Below the pieces are notes generated by a model that saw only the letters and a list, made by a program, of their open reading frames with translations, searched no databases and was not told the DNA's origin. From NCBI GenBank assembly GCA_022457155.1, contig JAJGOT010000138.1, forward strand, positions 1,302,501-1,366,500: 64,000 nucleotides of DNA, given 5' to 3'. Positions 34,600-45,909 of the stretch are shown in pieces; position 1 is the first letter of the stretch; the number at the start of each line of letters is the position of its first letter. Source of the stretch: Cladopsammia gracilis. Its lineage: Eukaryota; Cnidaria; Anthozoa; Scleractinia; Dendrophylliidae. Both the position numbers and the translations under genes were made by a program.

Positions 34600-36032
34600 A
34601 AAACAATGCTATTTTTAGCCACTTGGCACTCTTGATTCCACAACCAACAATCAAACAAAATGACAAATTCACACGCTAATTTAATCGCTGAAGGTTTTCC
34701 ACTTCGGTTCCAACCGAAATTCCCGGAAAATCAACCGTACCAATTTGCTTTTCTAACCGAAAATACCGGTTTTCTTGGCTAAATTGTAAAGCACCCGGGA
34801 TCAAGGAAATTAAAACTCAAAACAAAATTTCGTGCAGACCAATTGCAGCGTGCAATCAACCTGTCGGCGACAAATTGTATTACGTAAACAGACGCGCTTG
34901 AAGAGTGATTATAGGATTTGACGGTGCCCTGATATCTTAACTCTTAGGCATCGCAACAATAAAGATAACTCCATTTTATAAGAAATATTACTGAAGTAAA
35001 ACCGATTTTCGTAAGTCTGGCTGATTTTCTACTCTGTGATAATGTTTTCAAGTTTTAAAAAAATCGGTCGGCAAATGAGCCCAATCAAAACAGAACAAAG
35101 CAAAACAGGACAAAAGAGTTATGTGAATTTGATTAGCTACCTTTTCGATTTTAACTCACAACGTTAAGGGACACGCGAGTTATTATTTTAAGAGCACTTG
35201 CACTTCCCTCTCTCTGGAAGGTAAACACAGGGAAAACCCATCAAAGTGGTCCTCCAACATGGCGGACGGTAATTCAATGGTCACATGAACGGACACACAC
35301 TATAGCTCTCAGTTATCGAGTTTTCCCGCTAAAATGATTTTAGTGACAAACTTTCAGTTCGTTATATCTTGCTCAAATCAGTTTGTCCCGAACTTAAACT
35401 TCGCAAGCAGCGTAATGTTTTAGCCACAATTAGCTGCAAAATTGTTGAGACACTCTCACAAAAAACACTCACTTTTCTAAAAAATGATATCTCGAAAACA
35501 AAAGAACAATATATTTCCCTCACCCCCCCCCCCCCCTCTCCCCTGTTCATTGTCGTTAGCCAAAGTTTTGGACATGACGCCGGTCTCAATACAACATTGA
35601 TAAGGGGGGAGGGGTAAGGAAAGGGGTTAGCAATGGTGCACTTCTTCCAAAAAAGCACTTGTGAATGAAAGTGTCTCAATTACTTTTGCAGCTAATTGCA
35701 GCTTCAAGCTGGTAATTAAAATATCGCAGGATTCTGAGATGGTCATATTAGCCTCTTCAAGCTCTTAGCTCCCAAGAAATTTCCAATGTTGTACCGCTCA
35801 CTACTAGAAATTCTTGAAAATAAAGAGTAAGTACACTAAGTAAAGCATATTAGGCAAAATATCGCCCAGTGGCCTTGCCACTTTCTTCTTTTATAATTGT
35901 AAAGCTATAACATTTTTCAGTGAAGAATATGTTATTTAGAACCTTTCATATTAGCTCATATTCACTATGAGCCTTTGATTTAACTATGAGATGTGTGCCG
36001 TGTCACAGTTGTTTTCTTTATTTTTCTTCCAG
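34600..36032 (+). other. TRPA intron, nothing recognised
   Basis: The interval around 35440-35700 shares 'gaaagtgtctcaa..ttttgcagct' with ~31250-31290, a short dispersed repeat. No gene is supported. Confidence 0.5.
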
Positions 36033-36206
36033 AGAGAGGCACTCGTACTTCAAAGAGTGGATCAATTTGTTCGACTGGTTAGGACTGCTGCTAATCTTGG
36101 GTATAATTCCTTTGCGATATGCTGAAAGTAAAGGACAGTGGATGATGGCCTCGTTGGCTTTTCTTTTCAATTGCTTGAGGATATTTAAGTTCTCTTGCGT
36201 GACAAG
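36033..36206 (+). CDS. TRPA-type channel, exon 6 (S3-S4)
   Basis: The acceptor is TTTTTCTTCCAG (to 36032) and the donor GTAACC (36207). It enters and leaves in phase 2. It encodes the S2-S3 linker 'RHSYFKEWINLFDWLG', S3 ('LLLILGIIPLRYAE') and the S4 region ('MMASLAFLFNCLRIFKFSC'). Confidence 0.8.
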
Positions 36207-37194
36207 GTAACCACTCCCCGTTTACGCCTGTCACGCAGGCTACTATTTATGTAATATCTCAATTGGCGCGAGTGTTTATACAACTGGAAATTCATAACAT
36301 ATCCAGCGTCCCAAACGGAGCAAAACAATATCAAGAAAACGCAAATTATAATTGATCAAAGTGAACAGTTAAGATTCGTGAAAATAATCGAAAAGTAGGC
36401 AGCGATAATTTACTGAGGAAATAGCTGGTGGAATTCGCCGGTTGCCGGCTTTTAATGAAACGTCTGCAGTTATATTATTGTAGGCCCTACTAAGAGCTTG
36501 ACACACAGGCTTTCCTCTTGCTCATCTGGCGTGTTCATAGAGTGTACTTCAGTTTGTCATGTCCACTGAAAGTCCCATTTTTTTACCATGCTAGGACAAC
36601 CATATGGGATGACTGCCAATGATTTTCGTCCAAAATTGCAAAATGATACTCTGCCTCTCACATTAGAGTTAAGTAATAAACAATCAACACCCAATCAGAT
36701 TGTGAAACATTGACTGGCCACACTCGACCCCAAATGGGTGTTGAGTGATGGACAGCCAGTAGCTAATCAGATTGCATAAAATAACCTTACTGCTCTGCAA
36801 CCGCTGATGTTTCTTGAGCCAGGGCAACCCAGTCAAGATGTCTTTTTTACACGATGAGATGTTACAAAACAGTAGCTCGAGTTTCACGTTAAAGTAGCAC
36901 AATCGGAGTAATTCGCGAACCTTTAATTCGAACTGAAAATCAAATTCTTAACGGTATGTTTGCATACGACATTTGACAGGTGCGCGCAACCTGCTTAAAC
37001 GCCTTTTAATATAACCTTTTTATTCAGTCTGATGATCGTCACCGAGCGTGAAACTCGATTTACTATTTTGTAACATCTCATCGTTTAAAAAAACATATTC
37101 CTGTTCTACTACATGTATCGAGAACTATCTGTCACAGTGACGACAACGACAAAGTATTTATACATGACAGTGACATTTCTATTTCTATTTCTAG

Positions 37195-37341
37195 GACTAC
37201 AGGTTTATACACAAAAACTTTGGCAAAGATCATTAAACAGGATGTGACAAGGTTCATTGTTGTTTTTGCCGTGGTGTTCATCTCATTTTGTGGTTCACTG
37301 TTCTTGTCCATTCGTTTTTCCAAGCAAGGTCAACAGTCCAG
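37195..37341 (+). CDS. TRPA-type channel, exon 7 (S4-S5 linker and S5)
   Basis: The acceptor is TATTTCTATTTCTAG (to 37194) and the donor GTAAAT (37342), phase 2 at both ends. It encodes 'TGLYTKTLAKIIKQDVTRF' (S4-S5 linker/TRP-like) and S5 ('FIVVFAVVFISFCGSLFLS'), then the start of the extracellular loop. Confidence 0.8.
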
Positions 37342-37359
37342 GTAAATAAATTGAAGGCA

Positions 37360-37765
37360 TCTAAGAGCCAACCCGTGAATAAGAAATGCTAGCGCGTAAC
37401 GCAATATTGCGTTAAGCTTATGTTTTAACACTGACATGGTTGAATATTTTTTTTTAATTAAACGTAAGGATTTTTGACAAACGCAAAAAGAAAAATACAG
37501 TACATCACTTTCATAATGTTCAGTCCGAAGAAGAATGAAAAAAAAGAAGGGGAAAAAAAAGAAGGAGGAGGTCCCGAGCGAGACTTGAACCTCGGGCCGT
37601 CCGGCTGTCATTCCGCGCTCTAATCCACTCGGCCATTCGTAACAAAGCATTACGTCACTAAGTTTACAGCTGATGGAAGTGAGCGAGTGAGTGATTGAGT
37701 GGGTGCTCATTTGCATATTTGTCTCCGTTACCGATAACCCGTTCATTACGCATGCGAGTAGTATC
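37360..37765. repeat. Truncated copy of the TIR-bounded tRNA-bearing repeat
   Basis: It begins 'gagccaacccgtgaataagaaatgc', carries the tRNA-like block on the reverse strand (37645-37570; A box GGCCGAGTGGATT, B box GGTTCAAGTC) and ends near 'gttcattacgcatgcgag' without the terminal inverted repeat. It starts 18 bp after exon 7. Confidence 0.6.
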
Positions 37766-38544
37766 GGGCGCACCGGTTACTCCTCTTTTTTGCCGAGGAT
37801 TCTCGTTCAAGTGCGTAGGATGCGGGCGGAGAAAGCGGAGGATTCTCATTTAAATGCGGAGGTATATCATTAACGTACGGAGGTATATATTAAATAACCG
37901 TTAGACTTGATAACGCAATACATTTTTGTTGTGGTATCTTATTATTGTGACAAAGACGAACGCTGAACTAAATTTGCATGAAAAATTAGCACCTCGGAAA
38001 AATAAACAAAGCAACCAATTAACATGCGTTACTTAAACAATAAAACCACACTCTATTTAAGTTGAAATAATTTAATAATTACAAAACGCATTAAAGTTTC
38101 ATCAAATCATTATGTCAACAAAAGCTGTTTTATTTAGAACAACTCAACTCCATATACTTCACAAATGATAAGGAAATCAAGAACAAAATGTTAGAATGAA
38201 ATAGCTTTACGGACGAAGCGCGAATTCACCATAATGCCGTATGGCAGTCCTAAAGCTTTGTTGGCTTTTTTCGGAAGCAAAGGTTTCCTCTGAAAACGAT
38301 TTTACGTTTGGTTCGTCTCCTTGTAAGTAAATTCACTTTGTTTTATTGTTTGAATAATGTCTTAATTTAACTGACCAATTACTTCCTCCGCAGTAATAAA
38401 CTTTAGAACTCGGACGGGGATTGTAAAGATTTCGGGAACTGGTATATTTCTATAACGCCATGTTTAACATCAAAGAAATTTATTATTCGAGGCTGTTTTT
38501 GCAAATCCTTGTTCACATATAAAAAGTAACTAGATAAATAGAGG
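37766..38544 (+). other. TRPA intron, nothing recognised
   Basis: AT-rich; no gene or element ends seen. Confidence 0.5.
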
Positions 38545-38692
38545 TTACTTCACGGTTGGTGAGCGCGTACGATTTTTATTCACGAGTTGGGAAGAATCAC
38601 AAACGAACGAGCGAGGCTTTGCGAGCGAGTTCGTTTGTGACTCTTCCCAACTCGTGAATAAAAATCGTACAGGCGAACGAACCGTGAAGTAA
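38545..38692. mobile_element. Palindromic MITE
   Basis: The left end TTACTTCACGGTT and the right end AACCGTGAAGTAA are inverted repeats. The inner arms ('gtacgatttttattcacgag', then 'ttgggaagaatcacaaacgaac') are matched, inverted, up to a short 'gagcgaggctttgcgagcga' centre. The whole 148 bp can fold into a hairpin. Confidence 0.75.
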
Positions 38693-38923
38693 TTTGTTTA
38701 TTATATGCATACTGAGATTTACACAACAGAAAAACAAGACGAAACGATTAAATTATCAACACTTTAGTAGAAGGGTTCTTGGTTTATTGTCAGACTCAAC
38801 TTTCAAGTGGAGACACTTTACGACAAAAACAAAGCAAGTTTGCGTACCTGTGTTTTGAAGTTTTGCCGCTTTGATAACAACAACAAATGGCGAGAGTTCA
38901 AACTTGCTTGCACGTTTGGCGAT

Positions 38924-39427
38924 TTAATTGCTTTCTTTCACTTCTTTTAGCCTTATTCTTTCTCCTGTTAAACGTATATTTTCCTTTTCAGCAAAATCTG
39001 TTAAAGTTCTTTTCATTAGGTCCGCAGAAATCCGCATTTTTTCATTGAAGTGATGGAACTTTAAACCCTTTTGTTGCCATGAATGAATTTTTTCGAGGCC
39101 TTCAAGGAGAGGCACACTGAATGGCGGGAATTCCCGTGTACGATTTTTGTCACTAGTGAAAAATGTCGTATCGCGATTCTGATTGGTCTTACGATATTCT
39201 TCACTAGTGAGGAAAATCGTATGACCAATAGGATGGCTTGTCATACGTGAAGGGACGATTTTTATCTCATAATTTTCTGGTGTGTAAATCTCAAAAGGTA
39301 TATAATGACCGTGTTTACTGTTGTGATCAAAGATAGTACAGGGTACAGGAAGGGTACAGGAAGGGTACAGGAAGGGTACAGGAAGGGTACAGGAAGGGTA
39401 CAGAAAGGGTACAGGAGTTTTAACCAA
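38924..39427 (-). other. 167-codon open frame, likely repeat-derived
   Basis: An open minus-strand frame begins within the GGGTACAGGAA tandem array, whose translation gives 'VPFLYPSCTLP' repeats. It continues into a basic stretch ('EKMRISADLMKRTLTDFAEK'). I recognise no family. Its start is created by the array and no neighbouring exon signals are evident, so I doubt it is a gene; it may be part of an unidentified transposon. Confidence 0.25.
39341..39415. repeat. GGGTACAGGAA 11-bp tandem repeat
   Basis: About seven tandem units of GGGTACAGGAA, nearly perfect (one unit has AGAAA). Confidence 0.85.
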
Positions 39428-39519
39428 AAAAAATCAGTTATGAATTTTTGTTGAGCCGCCAACTGTCCCTGCATTGCATCTGAACATTCGCCTGATGTCA
39501 ATAACAAACCAATCAGCAT

Positions 39520-40651
39520 TCGTTATTTCGAATGAGGCTACCGTACTTTGGAAGATTCCAATGATCAATTTTAAACCTGAATTTTGATTTCAATAATGCA
39601 ATCCATTCCCGATTGATGAAAGTCATTCCCAAATGATAAGCTGAAGGCGCTGAATATTTTGACTGTAATTCAAAGGTATTACGAAGTGACTGAAGTAAAC
39701 CGAGTTTAGAGAGGTGTTTTGGCGAGTGATGTTCAAATTGATTTCTTCACAGGAAGTAATGTCGTCATCCATTGGACTGTTGCTCCTAGATTTTACTGCA
39801 AGGCGCGAAAAGAATGAACGAACTTGCTGCGCCATCAAGAATTCCGAGACTCTAAACAAACGCTTGCCATCCAATTAACCTCATTTCCCGATCTACTGTC
39901 TCGCTATCCATTTTTCTACCATTTGTTTGACCAATGTCAAACTTGGCCTCGAGTAAGGCCTTTTGCTCTTCATTGAAGCAGTATCAATGACTTCTTTGTT
40001 TCTTTTAAGAAACAGCGGATTTCAGCGGCTTTCGAGATTTTAGTGGCCGTATATTCCCCACACCTTCATCCAAAAGTACATCTACATGCAGTGAGGACTG
40101 CCAAAACACAGATAACAAAGCTGCGACAGGGGTCAAATATACCGACCTTTCACTGAGGAAAAAGTCCCTTACATCTATTTTTGTGTTACACACTAGCATA
40201 AATAACATATAAAGCTTTATGTTAAAACTTCCTTCTGCTATGAATTTTTTTTTAAATCAGTGGATCTTCCATTTCGGCGCCATTTTGAATAAGTCTCTCG
40301 GCCGGGGAAACAGCATTTTTACCAGCTCACCGGTAATTAATGAATTAATTAATAAATGTGCTCATTCATTCTTTCATTAATTAATTCGTAATTCAGTCAT
40401 TTATTAGTTATAATTATTTAGCTTTAATATTTTTGTATTGAGTTTCCAGTAATTATTTTGTTGTACTAGTTAATTATGTTAATCATTTATTAGAGTATAA
40501 GGAATCAAATGATGAAGACATACTATTATGCTATTCATTCATTCTTTCTCTTACCCTAGTAGGGCTTTGGAAAGATAATAAACTTACAGTCACAAAAGTT
40601 ATGAAGAAAACTACCAGAACTTAATTAATTTCTAAAGGTTTCTTTTTGTAG
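39520..40651 (+). other. TRPA intron, nothing recognised
   Basis: AT-rich with 'attaattaat' simple stretches near 40340-40470; no gene or element. Confidence 0.5.
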
Positions 40652-40732
40652 TGGATTTGAAGACGTATTGTTAAGTGGTTTCCGTGCACTGTCTGAACAA
40701 GAACCGATTGCAGACGACTACTCTAGTTTCAA
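40652..40732 (+). CDS. TRPA-type channel, exon 8 (pore-loop region)
   Basis: The acceptor is TTTCTTTTTGTAG (to 40651) and the donor GTAAGT (40733). It enters in phase 2. It encodes 'GFEDVLLSGFRALSEQEP' and 'IADDYSSF', consistent with the pore helix and outer loop before S6. The S6 exon is not found in the rest of the window, so the gene extends beyond 64000 or is hidden in sequence I could not resolve. Confidence 0.75.
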
Positions 40733-41369
40733 GTAAGTTAACAAATCTTATATGATACACCTTTATACCCCACTCTATAATGTGCTTGTAAAATAAGCAA
40801 GGCTCTAGACATGCTGTGAGTGAGTGAAAGCCATGTGCTGTAACTCAATGGAAATATGACAAATATATTTGAGCATATATTAGATATTCACTCAAGTTTT
40901 AACTGGAAAATTTTGCACTGAGTAATATATAATTATGGCAAATATCCTTGATCAAGTTACATCGGCTCAGTCTTACAGCAGACCGTCCATGTTGTGATTG
41001 ATGTATGGAGTAAAAAATTAGATGTAGAATTCGAAATAAGTAGATAGGCATTTGCCTCTACAGTAGGCAACTGCATTCCCTTATTATAAATCAATTCATT
41101 CATCCCTTCTTCCTTCCTATGCTTGCTTCCATCAAAGTTGATTTTCTTGTTTTTCTGAATATGGTGATCAATGTACAGTAATTGTTATCTGTCTTGAAAG
41201 CCACTCTCCTCTACAGAGCCAAAGATGCTTATTAAATCTTTCTTGTAGTATTTATTTGAATACTTTTATTTGTATTTGTTTATATTTTATTCCCATTTTT
41301 ATAGTCATGGTATTATTATATATTATATTTTATAACTATTTTAACACCTGTGTTATACCTATTTTTATA
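40733..41369 (+). other. TRPA intron 5' of the Polinton
   Basis: AT-rich intron sequence; no other feature is seen up to the target duplication at 41370. Confidence 0.5.
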
Positions 41370-41375
41370 TTAAGT
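41370..41375. repeat. Left target-site duplication TTAAGT
   Basis: TTAAGT immediately precedes the AGTAGTTATG end of the element and is identical to 59190-59195. Polintons make 6-bp duplications, so this marks the exact insertion site. Confidence 0.9.
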
Positions 41376-41580
41376 AGTAGTTATGTAAGGCACTATACGG
41401 CACTTTTCCATTTTCAGTGTGTTTTTGTCGTTAATTTGATGTAATATCGTATAATTATAGACGATTCATCTATAATTATTCACTCTAGCACACTTTACAA
41501 GATCTAGTGTGTTTTGTCGTTAATTTATGAAACCCATCATTATAATTTAGTGACGGTATATATTTTAATCGATACTCATT
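41376..41580 (+). repeat. Left terminal inverted repeat
   Basis: It matches the reverse complement of 58989-59189 with a few differences around 41490-41545. It contains a hairpin (ATAATTATAGA/TCTATAATTAT, 41451-41479) and two copies of a CAGTGTGTTTTTGTCGTTAATTT-type direct repeat (~41416-41438 and ~41505-41527, the second degenerate). It overlaps the last bases of the polymerase gene. Confidence 0.9.
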
Positions 41581-44500
41581 AATATCCGTATGGAAACGTC
41601 TCGATACCGGAATCGGCCTTCACCATACACCGTTTATCGTAACACATCCGAAAGTCTTTTTTCTGGTATTTATTTACAACCTGTTTTGTTAAAGGATCCC
41701 GAGTTATCGCTCGTTCGTTTACGGTTGTTATCTGTTCCTTTTGACCTTCGATGATCTGCTTCATCGTTTTCTGATTTATTTTTTGACTATTTTTGTGATT
41801 CAGAGTGAAACCTTTGACCTTACATTCCATCTTCCCATCACTTGTACTGTAACTGTATGATTTTGGACCAGAACCGCACCAATTCGTAATATAATATCCG
41901 TTTAACTCATCGGTTAGATCGCCGAGGCTGTCACCTGTTTCGATTCGCTGTCCCCCTTCACGTTCGATATACCAACAGCTGTCGGTGTCAAAACCGAGAA
42001 CCTGATCACCGAGTTTATCCAACACTTCATACAGCATCATTCTAGCGTGGCTGGTTGTGAAGGCAGCAATAAATATGTTTGTGTTATTACTATTGTCAAC
42101 GAACTGGTCTTTCAAGTTGTAAGTCATCTCAACCATATCTTCGTTCAAGAACTGAATGTTCAGATCGTCTATGCTTTCATCTAACAAGATCTTGTAAAAT
42201 TCTTTTGGTTCAGTGACGTACACAGTCTGATTCATGTTATTACGCTGACCAAATTTTCCCCATAAACTACACAGAGACAACTTTGAGATTGCCCTCCTTC
42301 CAGGATTGTACTCAATCTCATCAAGCTCGATTCCTAACTTTGATTCAACAATTGACCGGTACTCATCAACACTCTTATATGTACAACCTTGACCGGTCTT
42401 CAGTTCACTCGATTCCATCTTGATTTTCATGAATTTTCTTACATAACGCTTGAAAAGGTTAGCGGATTTAGCCTCGAAATGCCACACCTCGTATATGTTT
42501 AGTACCTTGTACCCTTTACAAATCGCCACATTCAATTCATTTGTGCACCATGTTCCGATGAATGATCGTTCATCATCTGTATGTGTACATTCCTGAATCT
42601 TATTTTCAGCGCACACTCTACAGAGCGGAAATAGCAGCTTTTCAGCCTTATCGCATTTTATTTTTACCGGTAACACAGGATGATAAAGACCTCTTGGAGG
42701 TAAAACTTTACATTTCACAAAACCAAACCACTCCTTATCGTACTCTTGAGGAGGATCGAATATCTTTGTAGGATGACCTACCGGATAATCCTTGTAGAAT
42801 TGTACCGTTGAATATAAACTAACAAAGTCGACATATCTACCTTTCTCACCTTTTTTGAATGTGTAGGTCGGTTTTGTTACATTTGTTCGTCCACCAAAAA
42901 ATGCGTCCCTAGGGTTAAGAGGTCCCACAAATTCCCGATTCCACGTTTTTAGAAATTTACCAAACTCCTTCTCCTTTTTCAGTTCACATTCGTAAACCTC
43001 AACCAGTTCATACCCGGCAGCTCTAATTTTATCGTTTTTCGCTACCGTCCTCTTTCTTAGAGTTAACATATCCATCTGATTTTTTGTGTTGATTGTGTCG
43101 CATGTATAACACTTCTCACAACCGTGCCAAAAACATCCTTGAAATTCGTAGACCGTATTCCCACAAAACCCGTCAACCTTTCCGATATCTGGTAAAGTCT
43201 CTTCACCACCGTTCAGAGCGTGTTTTATTTTAACACCATCTCTCTGAGAAATCCAATCTAACCATGCGATGCTACTTTTACTGTAGTTCTCTCCACGTGT
43301 AATTTCCTTTACAACAGCGATCGTTTCACAAGGCATGTGGTTACTTCTGTACATGGTCATGCATACAGAAGCGATGGTTATATATTGAAGAGGGTCGATG
43401 TTACCTAACTCGATATACTGTTCTCGAAAAATCAACATACCTCTTCTGAGGATGTCTACATCACTATCACAGTAATCTCTCAGCTCCTTCTTCATGTCAA
43501 ACACATAGTTTTCATCAATACGTTGTTGGTACCATTTTAAGAATTCCTTTCTCGCTGAAGGTTTCATCTGATCATAATCATAGTGTTTCTTATCAGGAAT
43601 CGGTCCTACATAGTTTTGGTTACACTTTGTGTTGAAATAATGTGGAAAATACCCTTTTTTCAACTCTTTCAAACCAAATGTCTTTGGGAACGATGATAAC
43701 CCCGCAGCGATAAAGTTTATAGAATCAATAAATCTAACACCCTCAGCCTTCATAGACATAATCTTTGTTCCGTTGTAAATAATATCGGGTTTCACTCTGT
43801 TCTCTATACACCAATTTCGAATAAACTGAGCATCGTAACTTTTTGCATTGTGAGCTATGAAGGTATACCCCACATGCTCATTCTTGTTAAAAATAAATCT
43901 ACAAAATTCGTCGAGCGTTTCAAATGTATATTTATTTCCATAAAAATCGTGACAGATGGCTAAATTGACCTCATGAACATCGGTCTCCTGAGTTGCCTCA
44001 AAATCATAGAACATGTATTTATCGGTTCTTGTCCGACAAGAATAACACAAATTTCCAGGTCTACATCCGTAACCTTGACATTTTCCACCCTTACATTCTG
44101 TTTGAGACATGAAACAAAGATGTTCATTCATATCACAGTATTTCTTACAATTACTACATTTTGAATATCCGCATTTGTGATTCTTTAGGCCATCATTTTT
44201 AGAAGATGTAATTGTACGCTCGCATTTCAAACATTTACCTACTTTTTTACACACAGTGTCACATGCTCCCCATTTGGATCTGTCACGAAGATGCTCCATA
44301 AAACAATCTACTCCAAAGAAAGACCTATTACACTTATCGCATGGAATTGGCGGTTTAGAGCACTTTTTCACTCCATGTGGAAAGTACTTGAAGCATGCTG
44401 TACATTTTGCGGGGCATCTATGACAATCGCGTTTTGTATACGGCTTTTTACAGGTGTGACAATAATAATCTTTACTCAAGAACGCTGGCATACTTGTGAT

Positions 44501-45823
44501 AACGTCGAAGTGGTTTTTGTTTTTGTAAAGGTATATCATCTGTCCATCGTGCTCATTTTCAGTAGTGAAAATCAGATCATTGAATCGATCACCGTCTACA
44601 ATGTTTATCTGAATCTTAAGATGTTCCGCGAATCTCTTTACATCTTCCAGATCTGAACCGGTTTCCTCGTTAATTTCGACTCCAGCTTCTTTATGAAGTT
44701 TGATAGCTTCGTCTTTCTGAAGTTTTCTCGACCTATTGAACCCATCCTGTAGCTGAGTTTTTGTCCATTTTTGTTTATTTATGTTTGCACGAGCCGTCAC
44801 TATTGCTCGCGCAAGACAGATTGAGTCATTATTTTTGATTGTGATTATACTCTTTTTATCGCTGGCATTTAATTTTGTTACACGTAATCGGCCCATTCCC
44901 CGGGGAACCTTTACCGACTGAATCTCTATTTTGACCTCAGGGAGCGGTACATCCTTGTATTCAATGAATCTAGCTATCTCTTCGACGAGATCCGTCCCAA
45001 GGTAATCTGTGATCGTGATTCGTTTTGTACTGACCGGTTTATACCAACTCGGATGACTAAGTATCCATCGAATCTTGTCACCGTTTTGTAACCCTCTCTC
45101 TTTTATTACTCTGAGCCCTATTTCTAGCAGTAATTTATCAATATCGAATATTTCACGAGGGTTTACTATCTTAACTTTGAATATATCGAAAAACGATTTG
45201 AACTTGTTACTTGTATTCTCACCTATCTTGATTATCTCATAGGGTAATCTTCGGCTATCGATCTTTTTCAAAACTTGGTTTAGTTTTTCTTGTAAGAACA
45301 GTGCGCCACGTTTGTTTTTTGCACGGTTGATTTTCTTTGTTAGACGGGCAGCCTCCCTCTTTAGTTTCTTTTGTCTCTTCTTATTATTTGTCGAAATTTG
45401 TTCATCTTCAGATCTTTCAGATCTATTTACGACCTCTTCCAATTTCTTCTCCTTCTTTGTTTTACGGGTCTTTTGTCTCTTCTTATTTCGTTTACGTTCA
45501 GATTCTAACTGTATCTCTGATTGATGATCTTCTAGGGGTTGTGGAGAGGGCTGTCTATTTTTCCTTCTTCGGGGCGGAGATGGTGAGGGTTGTCTTTTTC
45601 TTCTTCTTCGGGGTGGTGAAGGTTCATCTATAAAGTTAACAATACCGCGTGGTTGTGAAGGTTCATCTATAAAATTAACGATACCGCGTGGTGGGAGAGG
45701 TTCAGGTGCTCTACTACTTTCGATGAATTTGATCAGGTCCGCTTTCCTCCTATAACGTGAATGACCTTTCAATCCTCTTTCACGTGCAATTGCCTTAAGC
45801 TGTTCAACAGTTTTTGAATCCAT
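41579..45823 (-). CDS. POLB: Protein-primed-type family B DNA polymerase
   Basis: A 1414-residue replicative polymerase. The N-terminus has a SAP-like DNA-binding segment ('TVEQLKAIARERGLKG', residues ~5-20), then two copies of 'PRGIVNFIDEPS' and Arg/Pro-rich linkers. A middle part around 330-460 has an OTU-like Cys/His pair ('CLARAIV' and 'HFDVIT'), followed by a dense cysteine cluster (~460-610). The exonuclease motifs are visible as 'FYDFEAT' and 'FIAHNAKSYDAQF'. Polymerase motif A is 'YVDFVSLYS', motif B lies around 'KLSLCSLWGKFG' and motif C is 'GFDTDS'. All acidic residues are in place and there are no stops. The stop codon lies in the left TIR. The start ATG is preceded by ACTTACGT, as in two other genes of this arm. 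Confidence 0.93.
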   Translation of the reverse strand: MDSKTVEQLKAIARERGLKGHSRYRRKADLIKFIESSRAPEPLPPRGIVNFIDEPSQPRGIVNFIDEPSPPRRRRKRQPSPSPPRRRKNRQPSPQPLEDHQSEIQLESERKRNKKRQKTRKTKKEKKLEEVVNRSERSEDEQISTNNKKRQKKLKREAARLTKKINRAKNKRGALFLQEKLNQVLKKIDSRRLPYEIIKIGENTSNKFKSFFDIFKVKIVNPREIFDIDKLLLEIGLRVIKERGLQNGDKIRWILSHPSWYKPVSTKRITITDYLGTDLVEEIARFIEYKDVPLPEVKIEIQSVKVPRGMGRLRVTKLNASDKKSIITIKNNDSICLARAIVTARANINKQKWTKTQLQDGFNRSRKLQKDEAIKLHKEAGVEINEETGSDLEDVKRFAEHLKIQINIVDGDRFNDLIFTTENEHDGQMIYLYKNKNHFDVITSMPAFLSKDYYCHTCKKPYTKRDCHRCPAKCTACFKYFPHGVKKCSKPPIPCDKCNRSFFGVDCFMEHLRDRSKWGACDTVCKKVGKCLKCERTITSSKNDGLKNHKCGYSKCSNCKKYCDMNEHLCFMSQTECKGGKCQGYGCRPGNLCYSCRTRTDKYMFYDFEATQETDVHEVNLAICHDFYGNKYTFETLDEFCRFIFNKNEHVGYTFIAHNAKSYDAQFIRNWCIENRVKPDIIYNGTKIMSMKAEGVRFIDSINFIAAGLSSFPKTFGLKELKKGYFPHYFNTKCNQNYVGPIPDKKHYDYDQMKPSARKEFLKWYQQRIDENYVFDMKKELRDYCDSDVDILRRGMLIFREQYIELGNIDPLQYITIASVCMTMYRSNHMPCETIAVVKEITRGENYSKSSIAWLDWISQRDGVKIKHALNGGEETLPDIGKVDGFCGNTVYEFQGCFWHGCEKCYTCDTINTKNQMDMLTLRKRTVAKNDKIRAAGYELVEVYECELKKEKEFGKFLKTWNREFVGPLNPRDAFFGGRTNVTKPTYTFKKGEKGRYVDFVSLYSTVQFYKDYPVGHPTKIFDPPQEYDKEWFGFVKCKVLPPRGLYHPVLPVKIKCDKAEKLLFPLCRVCAENKIQECTHTDDERSFIGTWCTNELNVAICKGYKVLNIYEVWHFEAKSANLFKRYVRKFMKIKMESSELKTGQGCTYKSVDEYRSIVESKLGIELDEIEYNPGRRAISKLSLCSLWGKFGQRNNMNQTVYVTEPKEFYKILLDESIDDLNIQFLNEDMVEMTYNLKDQFVDNSNNTNIFIAAFTTSHARMMLYEVLDKLGDQVLGFDTDSCWYIEREGGQRIETGDSLGDLTDELNGYYITNWCGSGPKSYSYSTSDGKMECKVKGFTLNHKNSQKINQKTMKQIIEGQKEQITTVNERAITRDPLTKQVVNKYQKKDFRMCYDKRCMVKADSGIETFPYGY

Positions 45824-45871
45824 ACGTAAGTAATTGAATTATGTTCAAGATTTTTTTAATACCATTTTAAA

Positions 45872-45899
45872 TTTTCATTTCACGTTCATGAAATGAAAA
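45872..45899. terminator. TTTTCATTTC/GAAATGAAAA hairpin between POLB and INT
   Basis: A perfect 10-bp inverted repeat with an 8-nt loop, between the integrase stop and the polymerase start. Longer versions of the same stem occur at 57528-57559 and 58271-58300, each just after a gene. The shared sequence suggests a regulatory or 3'-end role; type is inferred. Confidence 0.5.
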
Positions 45900-45909
45900 G
45901 AAGAGATCT

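Noticed and set aside
42562..45633. Plus-strand ORFs over the polymerase gene
   Set aside because: Shadows of the intact 1414-codon minus-strand polymerase.
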